Shown here one piece after another: positions 45,208 through 53,770 of a stretch of DNA of 64,000 bases. The DNA is from Cupriavidus lacunae (lineage in GTDB: Bacteria; Pseudomonadota; Gammaproteobacteria; Burkholderiales; Burkholderiaceae). Within the stretch, counting starts at the first letter, position 1; each line of letters starts with the position of its first letter. The notes beneath the pieces were generated by a model that was given only the letters and a program-made list of their open reading frames with translations, made no database searches and was not told where the DNA came from. The position numbers and the translations under genes were made by a program. The stretch spans positions 1 through 64,000 of the forward strand of contig NZ_QKWJ01000033.1 in assembly GCF_003353055.1 (NCBI RefSeq), in the 5' to 3' direction.

Positions 45208-45558
45208 CCCACCGCCTCATGAAGTGGAATATGTTATTCAGGCTGCATAGCCGCCGTTCCCAGGGGGCTGCTGTGTGAGCCGCGGCATCGGCATGATAGG
45301 AAGTCGGGGGACAGGTTGATGGAATAAACCCGACCTGTCAGTCGTTTACAAAGATGACAGTGCGGAGTCCGCTCAGACCAGGTGCGGCCGGGGGTCTTAC
45401 CGGAAAATGGCCGTAACGCCTCTAATTTTCCAGGGCTCCATGGCCGGAGCCGGATGCGTCAATCTGGTGTTCAAGCGGAGATTACGTGCGCGGGAGGGGG
45501 ACGGTCCGCGCGGGTCCCGAGTGATCCGGCCGACAGGCAGCAAGACGGGGGACACATC
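45208..45558. other. 351-bp interval with two short inverted repeats
   Basis: GACAGGT (45310-45316) is inverted as ACCTGTC (45333-45339), and GGAAAAT / ATTTTCC flank a stretch near 45404-45431. These may be parts of a promoter or mRNA leader for the histidine-rich protein gene. No gene is seen. Confidence 0.4.
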
Positions 45559-46005
45559 ATGAACGGGCGCAGGCTTTGCAAGATCGCCCTGGCATTAGTA
45601 GCAGGCGCGGCGATGGCCGCCGGCGGTCCGACGCTGGCCGGCGGTCGCAGCGGCGGTCGTGGTGGCGGCGGTGGCATGCACGGCGGCGGCTTTCACGGGC
45701 ACGATGGCTTCCACCATGACGGTTTTCACCATGACGGCTTTCACCATGGGCACGGGCACGTGGCATTCGTGGTAGGCGGCGGCTGGCCGGGCTGGTGGGG
45801 ATATCCATACTACGGCTGGCCATACCCCAATTACTACCCCGGTTACTACGCGCCCGCGGCGCAATACATCGAGCAAGGCGATGGGTCGGACGATGCCTCG
45901 GCGAACGCGTGGTGGTACCGCTGCGACCAGCCCAGTGGCTATTACCCGTACGTCAAGGACTGCCCGGGCGGCTGGCAAACGGTGCCGGCCCAGCCATCGC
46001 CGTAA
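45559..46005 (+). CDS. exported Gly/His-rich repeat protein
   Basis: A 148-residue exported protein. The signal peptide (CKIALALVAGAAMAAGG) is followed by a GGRSGGRGGGGG tract. Next come three copies of a DGFHH unit (about residues 49-63), then a tryptophan/tyrosine/proline-rich region (GWPYPNYYPGYYAP). The C-terminal block YRCDQPSGYYPYVKDCPGGW is a common motif of small envelope proteins in Burkholderiales. The histidine cluster could bind Ni, Zn or Cu; this is inference. A lipoprotein gene follows 13 bases downstream. Confidence 0.75.
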   Translation: MNGRRLCKIALALVAGAAMAAGGPTLAGGRSGGRGGGGGMHGGGFHGHDGFHHDGFHHDGFHHGHGHVAFVVGGGWPGWWGYPYYGWPYPNYYPGYYAPAAQYIEQGDGSDDASANAWWYRCDQPSGYYPYVKDCPGGWQTVPAQPSP

Positions 46006-46018
46006 TGCAGAGGTATGG

Positions 46019-46435
46019 ATGAAGCCGCGTTCCATTCCCCTCCTGATGTCAGCTGCGCTCGTTGTGGGCGCCTGCACTGCAATGCCGTCGGGCCCCAGCG
46101 TGATGGTGCTCCCGGGCAGTAACAAGACGCTCGACCAGTTTCTCGGCGATGAGCACAACTGCCGCCAGTTCGCGCTGGGCAAGGTCGGCGGCGTGAACTC
46201 GCATCAAGCCTCCGACACGGCGGCGGTGAGCAGTTCGGCGGCCGGTGCCAGCACTTCAAGCGACTCAGGATACGATGCGCAGCGCCAATACGACGCTGCG
46301 TACGTTCAGTGTATGTACGCCAGCGGACACCGGGTCCCGGCCTACAGCCAGATGCTTGCGGCGCCGCCCGCAACGCCACCTGCCAACTACAAGCCCTACT
46401 TCCCGCCGCCGGTACCGCAAGGGTATGCCCCCTGA
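46019..46435 (+). CDS. envelope lipoprotein paired with the His-rich protein
   Basis: A 138-residue lipoprotein. The signal ends LVVGAC with Cys19. The mature protein has VMVLPGSNKTLDQFLGDEHN, a serine/alanine-rich middle and the AQRQYDAAYVQCMYASGHRV block, ending in a proline-rich tail. This is a family of small envelope lipoproteins seen in Burkholderiales, with no defined role. It is very likely co-transcribed with the preceding gene. Confidence 0.75.
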   Translation: MKPRSIPLLMSAALVVGACTAMPSGPSVMVLPGSNKTLDQFLGDEHNCRQFALGKVGGVNSHQASDTAAVSSSAAGASTSSDSGYDAQRQYDAAYVQCMYASGHRVPAYSQMLAAPPATPPANYKPYFPPPVPQGYAP

Positions 46436-46475
46436 GCATCCTGGCGAGGCAGTGCATAACACTCTCTAAGCTCCC

Positions 46476-47396
46476 TCAGTCCAACATTGCAGAAAAGTCA
46501 TGCAGTTTCCGGGTAGTCACCGTGGCCCCGCCACATACCACCACGGCGATGTTGGAGGCCGCCTTCAGCACGGGGTTGTCGCTATCCAATGCCGCCAGGG
46601 CGGCGCCGCACGCCGGCTCGACCAGGACGCGGTGTTCGTCAAGAAACCGTATCGCTGCCTGCACCGCCTGTTCGTCTGACACCACGACGCTGTGGATCTC
46701 GTGACGCTTCGCCCATCGGAGCGCGCCATCGCACGGCCGCCTGGCGCCAAGCGACGTCGCCACGCTGGTGATTCTTGAGAGTTCGACCGGCCTGCCTTGT
46801 GCGAGCGAGCGGGCGTAGCAGTCCGCACCGTCGGTCTCTACGGCGATGACTGGCACGTCGGACCAGCCATTGCTGTGAAGCCCTTCCAGCACGCCGCACA
46901 GCAGGCCACCACCGCCCACGGCAAGGACGATTGCGCCTGGCTTCGGCCCGGATGCCGCCATCTCGTCCACCAACGTGGCGTGGCCCTGCCAGATAAGCGG
47001 ATCGTCGAACGGGTGCACGAAGGCATCGCGTGGCCCGATCAGGGACAGGGCAAACTCGTGCGCTTCCGCCCATGTGCCTCCATGCACGATTAGCTCCGCG
47101 CCTTCAAGACGGATCAGGTCGCGCGCCCGAGGCGGCGTGCTCTCAGGCACCACAACCACCACCGGAACGCCGAGTTCGCGTCCGCAATAGGCAGCCGCAA
47201 TCCCGGCATTTCCGCCTGACGATGAAATGAATCGCTGTACGCCCGCTGCGTGCCGCGCTTCACACAAGGCGCCAACACCTCGGAGCTTGAAAGAACCGGA
47301 CGGCTGTGCGGCTTCCATCTTTAACCAGACCGGCTTGCCGAGCCGCTGCGAATTGGCCTGGGACTGTACAAAAGGGGTGTTGATATGGAGCGTCAT
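46476..47396 (-). CDS. PLP-dependent serine/threonine dehydratase-like enzyme
   Basis: A 306-residue fold-type II PLP enzyme. Lys37 in SGSFKLRG is the Schiff-base lysine. SSGGNAGIAAAYCGRELG binds the substrate carboxylate and VGGGGLLCGVLEG the phosphate. It resembles eukaryote-type L-serine dehydratases (SDS-like). It is divergent from a LysR gene that probably controls it. Deamination of serine or threonine to a 2-oxoacid is expected; exact substrate unknown. Confidence 0.87.
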   Translation of the reverse strand: MTLHINTPFVQSQANSQRLGKPVWLKMEAAQPSGSFKLRGVGALCEARHAAGVQRFISSSGGNAGIAAAYCGRELGVPVVVVVPESTPPRARDLIRLEGAELIVHGGTWAEAHEFALSLIGPRDAFVHPFDDPLIWQGHATLVDEMAASGPKPGAIVLAVGGGGLLCGVLEGLHSNGWSDVPVIAVETDGADCYARSLAQGRPVELSRITSVATSLGARRPCDGALRWAKRHEIHSVVVSDEQAVQAAIRFLDEHRVLVEPACGAALAALDSDNPVLKAASNIAVVVCGGATVTTRKLHDFSAMLD

Positions 47397-47461
47397 GTTT
47401 CGTAGCGAACTGTGGAAGCGAGCTCCCTGCAATGAGGAAGCTACACCATCGTAGACCCAGG

Positions 47462-47494
47462 AAGCTATGCAAACAAATGCTATTCAGGTAGCTT
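47462..47494. promoter_or_regulatory. inverted repeat in the dehydratase/LysR intergenic region
   Basis: AAGCTA (47462-47467) and TAGCTT (47489-47494) are perfect inverse complements inside the 140-bp divergent gap. LysR regulators usually bind such dyads beside their own gene. Assignment to the adjacent LysR protein is inference. Confidence 0.4.
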
Positions 47495-47536
47495 ATCCAT
47501 GCTTTTCAAGTATGGAACTGAACCTGCGGAGAAGCT

Positions 47537-48472
47537 ATGCGGAACATTGAATTGCGACATCTTCGCTACTTCATCGCGGTAGCGCAGGCCGGCAGCGTGG
47601 TGGCAGGCGCGCGGGCGGTCGGTATCGTCCAGCCCGCCCTGTCGCGGCAAATCATCGAACTTGAGGCGGCCATCGGCACGCCACTGCTGGCGCGCAAAGC
47701 CAGGGGCGTGCAACTCACTGTGGCGGGCGAGAGCTTCCTGCGGGATGCCACGCAACTTCTGGCAAACCTGCAAGCCAGTCGCGATCGCGCCTTGCGTTGC
47801 GCCGCCGGGCAGCTCGGCGAACTGCGCCTTGGTGTGTTGCCAAACTATCTGAGTTCAGCCGTCGTGACGAACGTGCTCAGGGCCTTCCGGATGGCGTGCC
47901 CGGAAGTCAAGGTCCTGGTGGACCCGATGCTGTCGACGGAGCAGATTGCCGCGATCCGGCACAGGCAGGTGGATGGCGGCATCATGGCCTGGCGCCGGCA
48001 TGAGGCTGCGCACCTGTCCGGCATCGTGTTGCTTAGTGACCGCTTCGTATTGGCCATGCCTTCGTCACAGACTGTCCGGCACAAGCAGCCGAAACGACTG
48101 GCGGACGTGGCGGACCTGCCCTTCGTCTGGTTCGATCCGGCGCGCTCCTCGTCCCAGCATCGCTTCCTGATGACGCAGTGTGAGCGCGCCGGTTTCACGC
48201 CTCGCGTGACCCAGGTTGGTAGCGACATCCCGACCGTGCTCGGTCTCGTTTCAGCCGGGATGGGTTGCGCGTTTGTCCCCGAAAGCCTGTCAACCGTCTG
48301 TCCGCCGACCGTGCGGCTGGTGCCACTGACTGAGATCGCTGACCGCTTCGACGTGGAATTCGCGTTCGACGAGGAGGTAGCAACGCCTGCAGTCAGGCAA
48401 TTTGTGCAGGCGCTACGGCAGGTGATCGATGGTGGCGATCGGGCAACCCGAAGCAAAGCCGGAGTTGATTAA
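47537..48472 (+). CDS. LysR-family transcriptional regulator
   Basis: A 311-residue LysR protein. The winged helix reads LRHLRYFIAVAQAGSVVAGA, then AVGIVQPALSRQIIELE. The effector domain starts near residue 95 (GELRLGVLPNYLSS). It is divergent from the PLP-dependent dehydratase, which suggests local regulation. A start at 47537 follows GGAGAAGC. Confidence 0.88.
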   Translation: MRNIELRHLRYFIAVAQAGSVVAGARAVGIVQPALSRQIIELEAAIGTPLLARKARGVQLTVAGESFLRDATQLLANLQASRDRALRCAAGQLGELRLGVLPNYLSSAVVTNVLRAFRMACPEVKVLVDPMLSTEQIAAIRHRQVDGGIMAWRRHEAAHLSGIVLLSDRFVLAMPSSQTVRHKQPKRLADVADLPFVWFDPARSSSQHRFLMTQCERAGFTPRVTQVGSDIPTVLGLVSAGMGCAFVPESLSTVCPPTVRLVPLTEIADRFDVEFAFDEEVATPAVRQFVQALRQVIDGGDRATRSKAGVD

Positions 48473-48495
48473 GATTGCGCCTCACAACTATATTG

Positions 48496-48510
48496 GTTGC
48501 GAAACGCAAC
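48496..48510. promoter_or_regulatory. perfect palindrome, candidate MarR operator
   Basis: GTTGCG-AAA-CGCAAC is a perfect 6-bp inverted repeat with a 3-base centre. A TATATAAG -10-like element (48512 onward) follows at once, so a protein bound here would block the promoter. It lies 17 bases before the MarR-GNAT start codon. Confidence 0.65.
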
Positions 48511-48526
48511 TTATATAAGGCCGCCC

Positions 48527-49501
48527 GTGGACCTTGTCGATATTCCAGCCAAATCTCGAGAAGCGACGATTCTCGAACTTCGCGACTTCTCTCGGAGACT
48601 TGTTCGCGAACTTGGCTTCATGCGAGCCACCCTGGCCGATAGTGACCTTGCCCCATCGGCCGTTCACGCGATCATCGAAATCGGGGCGAAGCCAGGGATA
48701 AGCGCAAAGGATTTGGGCAACATCTTGCGCCTGGACAAATCGAACACGAGCAGGCAGATCGCGAGGCTGGAGGCTGGTGGACTCCTGGAGCGCAAGATCG
48801 CAAGCGAAGACGGCCGTTCGTCCGAGCTGTACCTGACCGAGGCAGGGCAGAAACTTCGAAAGAAAATCGATCGCTTCGCAACAGATCAGGTGTCCAACGC
48901 GCTTCGACGGATGGTTCCTGCTGACCAGCAGGCCCTGGTCCGCTCTCTCGCGCTCTACGCCAATGCACTCACGCAAGACAACGCAATCAAGACAGCCCCC
49001 GGAGATGCCGTGGCCGCGCGGATTCTTGAGGGCTACCAACCCGGCTGCATTGGTGACGTCGCAAGCTTGCACGCCCGGTTTTACTCGGAACATTGGGGCT
49101 TCGGCGCGTTCTTCGAAAAGAAGGTGGCGACAGAGCTTGCCGAGTTTGTCGGCAAGCTGCCAGCCGATGGCAAGGCGCTGTGGCTCTACGTCGAAAATGG
49201 CCGGTCGCTCGCCTCTCTCGCAATCGACGGGGATGATGCAAAGGGCATCGCCCATTTGCGCTGGTTCATTGTGGATGACTCATTGCGTGGCTCTGGCGTC
49301 GGACGGCAACTGATGTCACACGCGATGAAATTCGTCGACGAGCGATATAGCGAGACGTACCTCTGGACGTTCAAAGGGCTGGATGCGGCACGCCATCTAT
49401 ATGAGTCCTTTGGCTTTCAGTTGGCGGACGAATCAGAGGGGGCGCAATGGGGAACCAAGGTCATCGAGCAACGGTTCAGCCGTCTCCCCGCGCAGAAGTG
49501 A
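48527..49501 (+). CDS. MarR-GNAT fusion regulator/acetyltransferase
   Basis: A 324-residue two-domain protein. The N-terminal half is a MarR winged helix (SAVHAIIEIGAKPGISAKDL, LDKSNTSRQIARLEAGGLLE). The C-terminal half is a GNAT acetyltransferase (RWFIVDDSLRGSGVGRQLMS; ARHLYESFGFQLADE). The GTG at 48527 is preferred because the upstream TTG at 48497 lies inside the operator-like palindrome. Such fusions occur in several proteobacteria; the acetyl acceptor is usually unknown. It probably represses itself. Confidence 0.85.
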   Translation: MDLVDIPAKSREATILELRDFSRRLVRELGFMRATLADSDLAPSAVHAIIEIGAKPGISAKDLGNILRLDKSNTSRQIARLEAGGLLERKIASEDGRSSELYLTEAGQKLRKKIDRFATDQVSNALRRMVPADQQALVRSLALYANALTQDNAIKTAPGDAVAARILEGYQPGCIGDVASLHARFYSEHWGFGAFFEKKVATELAEFVGKLPADGKALWLYVENGRSLASLAIDGDDAKGIAHLRWFIVDDSLRGSGVGRQLMSHAMKFVDERYSETYLWTFKGLDAARHLYESFGFQLADESEGAQWGTKVIEQRFSRLPAQK

Positions 49502-49522
49502 ATGGCAGTGCGTGGCCTGTCG

Positions 49523-49813
49523 TCAAAACATACACTGGAGAGGCGGCGTCTCACATGGAATACCGTCGCCGTCCCCATCCATCTTTACCCCCGGGCAATT
49601 CTTTAGATAGAAGCGCGCTTCCGCGCAGGAAGCCATCTGGCTGCAGTGCTGTTTTCCCTCGCAGCGGAATGCCGGTTCCGCTCTCGCTGCCACAGCCGAG
49701 ACCTCGATCTGCTGTGGCTCGGCCTGGGCAACGGGATTTACCAAAGGCGCGTGAGTTTTGTAATAGATAAAGGCGGCCGCGGCGGCCGCGACTATCAGCA
49801 AGCTCTTATACAT
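49523..49813 (-). CDS. membrane-anchored excalibur-domain protein
   Basis: A 96-residue protein with one N-terminal span (SLLIVAAAAAAFIYY), a linker and a C-terminal excalibur domain. CSQMASCAEARFYLKNCPG is followed by DGDGDGIPCE, the calcium-binding DxDxDGxxCE loop. It is probably tethered to the membrane with the domain in the periplasm. It is convergent with the MarR-GNAT gene and divergent from the AraC gene. Confidence 0.85.
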   Translation of the reverse strand: MYKSLLIVAAAAAAFIYYKTHAPLVNPVAQAEPQQIEVSAVAARAEPAFRCEGKQHCSQMASCAEARFYLKNCPGVKMDGDGDGIPCETPPLQCMF

Positions 49814-50048
49814 GTTGACCCCTACCCTTCCTTTCTTTTGCCAATGGAAGGATGCCACAACAGCGTCGTTGTCGGTCAGGCGCTCGGCCGGAAGGGCCAA
49901 AGCGACCGCAAGCTGTATATACTCGCCACACACATAGCGGACGACCTGCCGCGGAGGCGGTCGCGAAAGGTGACGGCACAAAGAGATGACAAATACCGTA
50001 TATCTCGCCTTGCCCGCGATGTTGGGCGCGGGTTGACTCGCGCCAGCC

Positions 50049-50990
50049 ATGGGCCAGGCTCCTTCACGCACCCAGTTGCTGGCAACGACAGCCGGCGGCA
50101 CCGTGCCAGCTATCCCTACGACGCCGCGCTATGGCAGCGCGACCTCTCACTGGGACGGCTTTGTACTGGAGCGCCACCTGTTGCCCGCCGGCGCCCTGGA
50201 CACCACGGTCATGCCCGTGCACTGCCTGGCCATCCCGATCGGCCGGGGCCCCGTCGCGATCCGCTGGCACGTCAACGGGCGGCGCCTGGACGGGGCGATG
50301 GCGCCAAATCAGGTCTATTTTCGCGCTGCCGGTGATGCGCTTTCCAGCGCCTGGTCAGCCCCGCTGGATGCCATCTATTTTTCCGTGCGACCCGATGCCG
50401 TTGTCCTGGCCCATGAACGGACGCACGAACGCAGCACGCCCGATCTGCGCTCGGACTTCGCCGGCGGCGCCGACAACGGCCTAGTGCAACTGGTGCTGGC
50501 GCTGGACGCCCATGTCCGGGGTGGCAGCGTGGGCGGCAGTCTGCTCGACCAATCCTTGCTGCTGGCCATCAGCCTGCGCGTGGCCCTCCTCTATGGCGGC
50601 GGGAAGCAGGACGCAACCGCCCTGGCAGCCCAGCAGCCGGGCCTCTTGTCCAGGCACATTCTGGCGCGGCTGGACGATTTCATCCTCGCCCACCTGTCCC
50701 AGCCGCTCACCATCGACGCGATCGCCGCCGCAGTCCATATCAGCCCCTTCCACCTGTGCCGGATGTTTCGCAAGACGCGCCAGGTCAGCCTTTGGCAATA
50801 CGTGCTGATGTGCCGCGTCGAGTATGCGCGGAAACTGATTCGGCGCCACCCCGATATGTCCCTGTCCGACGTGGCGGCCGCAAGCGGGTTCGATTCCTAC
50901 ACACAATTCTTCGCTGCCTTCCGCAAGTTCAGCGGGGCATCGCCAAGCGATTTCCGCCGCAACACTCATGCGCAGGCCAGGCAAGCCTGA
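50049..50990 (+). CDS. AraC-family transcriptional regulator
   Basis: A 313-residue regulator. The last about 100 residues hold two helix-turn-helices: LTIDAIAAAVHISPFHLCRM and SLSDVAAASGFDSYTQFFAA, ending FRKFSGASPSDFRR. The N-terminal part has no recognised ligand motif. It is followed, on the same strand, by a LuxR-type gene. Target genes are unknown. Confidence 0.87.
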   Translation: MGQAPSRTQLLATTAGGTVPAIPTTPRYGSATSHWDGFVLERHLLPAGALDTTVMPVHCLAIPIGRGPVAIRWHVNGRRLDGAMAPNQVYFRAAGDALSSAWSAPLDAIYFSVRPDAVVLAHERTHERSTPDLRSDFAGGADNGLVQLVLALDAHVRGGSVGGSLLDQSLLLAISLRVALLYGGGKQDATALAAQQPGLLSRHILARLDDFILAHLSQPLTIDAIAAAVHISPFHLCRMFRKTRQVSLWQYVLMCRVEYARKLIRRHPDMSLSDVAAASGFDSYTQFFAAFRKFSGASPSDFRRNTHAQARQA

Positions 50991-51183
50991 CCTGACAGCC
51001 GACGCACAAGCCGGCTCCCCAGAATTATTCGCAAGAAACCGCAAGTGCGGACGTCGCGGATCTCGTATTGTCTTTGCATTCCCCTGAACGGGGGATAAGC
51101 CATACAGAGCAAGACGGGCAACCAAGCCGCGCGGGGCAAGCCCCCGGCAGGTACGCGCGGCGCAGGCGCCCAGGGGGAGCGCA

Positions 51184-52314
51184 ATGAAAGAAGAAGTGAT
51201 GCATCAGACCATACGCGGCCTGTACGAGGGCATCCTTGACGAAACCGCCTGGCAGTCCAGCCTGGCCCTGCTGCGCGATGCCGGCGAAAGCATGCACGCG
51301 TCGCTGGTCGAGTTTGACGCGCCCAGCCAGCAGTTTCGGGTCAGCGAGATCCATGACCTGAACCAGGAACTGGTCGACGCCTACAACGGCCACTACCAGG
51401 CCGAAGACCCGTCGCGGACCTACACGCGCCAAATGGCAGTGGGAGACTGGTATGTCGATTCGCGCGACCTCGGTCAGGCGAATATGAGCCGGCTGCCCTT
51501 TTACCGCGAGTTCATGCACGGGTTCAAGCTGAGTTCCGTGATGGGCTGCCTGGTCGAGCGCAAGCCGCACCGCGAAATCTATTTTTCGCTGCAAAAGCCC
51601 TTGGGACAACAACCCTATCACGCTGAGGACGCGCGCCGGCTAGGCTGGGCGATGCCGCACCTGCGACAGGCACTGAGCCTGCGCGAGCGCACGCTGGACG
51701 TCGCCATGCTCGGCGAGCTGTCTGCGCAAGTGCTGGAGCGACTCCCCTTCGGCCTGATCGTCGTCGCGCCTGACAGCAAGGTGCTGCTCAGCAATGCCCG
51801 TGGCGAACGCTGGGTGAGGCGGCTGTTGCCGGGCAAGCAGGTCGCCCCCGGAGGCCGGACGTGCCATGACGACTGGCGCCTGAGCCGACCGTTCCGGGAG
51901 ATGCTGGCTGCAGCCTGCAGCCCTGAAGGCGCCATGCCGGCCCAAGCCGCGCAAGCCCACGACGGCAGCGGGCACAGCGCAAGCGTCGTCGTGCTGCCGC
52001 TGCCGCCGGCCCATCGCCTGGCCAGGCAATGGCAGCGCCCGGCCGCTCTGGTCGCGGTCCGCGAAGCCGGCGCTGCTCCGGCCCTGCTGGCGGGCGTGCT
52101 GCGCGAACTGTATGGCCTGAGCGCAGCCGAAATTCGGCTGGCGACACTGCTCACCGCTGGCATCGGGCTGCCCGAAGCCAGCGCGCGGCTCGGCATCCGC
52201 CATGAGACTGCCCGCAGCCAGCTCAAGGCGATCTTCAACAAGACCGAGACGGGCACCCAGGCCAGGCTTGCTCACCTGCTGAGCGAACTTGGCGCGTGCG
52301 TGGGCCCCGGCTGA
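51184..52314 (+). CDS. LuxR-type transcriptional regulator
   Basis: A 376-residue regulator. An N-terminal sensor-like region with PAS-like character extends to about residue 230 (RLPFGLIVVAPDSKVLLSNA). The C-terminal LuxR helix-turn-helix covers about 305-370 (LYGLSAAEIRLATLLTAGIG, ASARLGIRHETARSQLKAIF). No receiver or autoinducer-binding domain is recognised, and no LuxI gene is nearby. The ATG at 51184 follows GGGGGAGC. Confidence 0.85.
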   Translation: MKEEVMHQTIRGLYEGILDETAWQSSLALLRDAGESMHASLVEFDAPSQQFRVSEIHDLNQELVDAYNGHYQAEDPSRTYTRQMAVGDWYVDSRDLGQANMSRLPFYREFMHGFKLSSVMGCLVERKPHREIYFSLQKPLGQQPYHAEDARRLGWAMPHLRQALSLRERTLDVAMLGELSAQVLERLPFGLIVVAPDSKVLLSNARGERWVRRLLPGKQVAPGGRTCHDDWRLSRPFREMLAAACSPEGAMPAQAAQAHDGSGHSASVVVLPLPPAHRLARQWQRPAALVAVREAGAAPALLAGVLRELYGLSAAEIRLATLLTAGIGLPEASARLGIRHETARSQLKAIFNKTETGTQARLAHLLSELGACVGPG

Positions 52315-52645
52315 TGATTTCCGCTGCCGGCTTCAAGGGCAGCTTAAAGGCGCTCCCCGGCTTTGCTTTGGGTACTGGGTTGGATTGGCGGCTACGACAA
52401 GCTGTCGATGTCGCTACGCGTGCTTGCCGAAACGTTTGGGGCGCAACCTCCACGCGCGCGGCTACTGCTTCGCGACCTGGCACTGATACATCGGTCCGGT
52501 TGACCACGGTTCGCGTCAGGCCGGAATTCTGCGCCGCTGCACCATAATGACCGCCAATCCTCCCCTAAAATCATTCACCATGCTGCCGGGCGGCGAATAC
52601 CTGCTGCGCGGACAGGCTTGACCCAGTGGCAATACCGCTTCACAG
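52315..52645. other. 331-bp interval without a recognisable gene
   Basis: Only a 13-codon frame (MLPGGEYLLRGQA, 52579 onward) stands out and it is too short to support. Nothing else was seen. Confidence 0.4.
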
Positions 52646-53635
52646 CTAGCGAGGCCCACGTCGATAAATGGCCACGCCTTCGGCGCCAATCTCGAAGGCC
52701 ATGAGGTCTTCCCCGACTGCCAACGGACCGTTGTAGCTTTCACGCGTTTGCGACACGATTTCATCGGGCATCAAACTCGGGGTGGTCGGCGTGCCGATAA
52801 GCGAAAGATGCGTGTACACAGCAAGCCTGGGACGCGCACGTGTGAATACCCTACCTGCTTCCTGCGGCGTGACATGATGCGCGGCGATTGCTTGCATTGC
52901 CGGGCTCTTCATCATGTCTGGTTTCACGGCAAAGACCTCATGCACCAGCAGATCGGTCCCAGCACCATACTTCACAACATTCTCGTTGAGCCGCGTATCG
53001 CCCGAGATAAGGACGGCGTGGCCCGCATAGTCGATGCGATAGCCGAACGCGGGCCTGACTGCCTCGCCGTGATTGACCTCAAAGGCAGTCACGCGAAGCC
53101 CATTTTTTTCATACACGATGCCGTCCCTTGTGAATTCCTCGACCTTGACATCGAGTCCCTCACGGGAAAGCTTTTGGTCGGCCATCCGCATCCTGATGTC
53201 AGCAGCATACGCGCGCTCCAGGTTCACCATCAAATCGGCCGCACCGCTCGGTCCGATCACATGAAACGGGGTATTGCGCTGTCCGAAGGGCGGCGGGAGC
53301 CACCCAGTCAGCCAAAGGTCAGGGACGCCAACGGTGTGATCAGAGTGGTAATGGGTCAAGAAGAGGACGTCGATCTTTCCAAGCGGGATGTGTAGCTGTG
53401 CGAGGCGTATCGTGGCGCCGCGCCCGGCATCGATGAGTATCTTCTGGTTCCCTGCCTCGATCAGCGTGCTGGCGCCAAATCGATCCGCCGAGGGATCTGG
53501 CGCGCCTGTCCCAAGCAGCGTGACACGGAACACGCCCGAGCTTGCAGCATCTTCTGCCACTGCCAGATCTGGATATCCGGCAAGCATGAATGCAGCCGCG
53601 ACGGCATATAAGGCGATTCGGCGAACGTGAATCAT
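52646..53635 (-). CDS. exported metallo-beta-lactamase-fold hydrolase
   Basis: A 329-residue protein with a Sec signal (RRIALYAVAAAFMLAGYPDL). A metallo-beta-lactamase domain follows: LFLTHYHSDHTVG is the HxHxDH metal motif, and ISGDTRLNENV supplies the bridging aspartate. The late histidine lies in AAHHVTPQEAG. The layout resembles RNase Z/arylsulfatase-like AtsA proteins. It is exported, so a small-ester or sulfate-ester substrate is more likely than RNA; this is inference. Confidence 0.87.
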   Translation of the reverse strand: MIHVRRIALYAVAAAFMLAGYPDLAVAEDAASSGVFRVTLLGTGAPDPSADRFGASTLIEAGNQKILIDAGRGATIRLAQLHIPLGKIDVLFLTHYHSDHTVGVPDLWLTGWLPPPFGQRNTPFHVIGPSGAADLMVNLERAYAADIRMRMADQKLSREGLDVKVEEFTRDGIVYEKNGLRVTAFEVNHGEAVRPAFGYRIDYAGHAVLISGDTRLNENVVKYGAGTDLLVHEVFAVKPDMMKSPAMQAIAAHHVTPQEAGRVFTRARPRLAVYTHLSLIGTPTTPSLMPDEIVSQTRESYNGPLAVGEDLMAFEIGAEGVAIYRRGPR

Positions 53636-53770
53636 GGCTCGGCCCCCCGTCGGCCTGACGGCGGCCAAGCCGCCAGTTATGGAGGGTGGCGTCACTGAGC
53701 TCTCGCGGTATGTACGAAACCGAACCGACGATGAACTCAGGAGGGAGGCCGCGTGGCAAGCCTGAAATGC

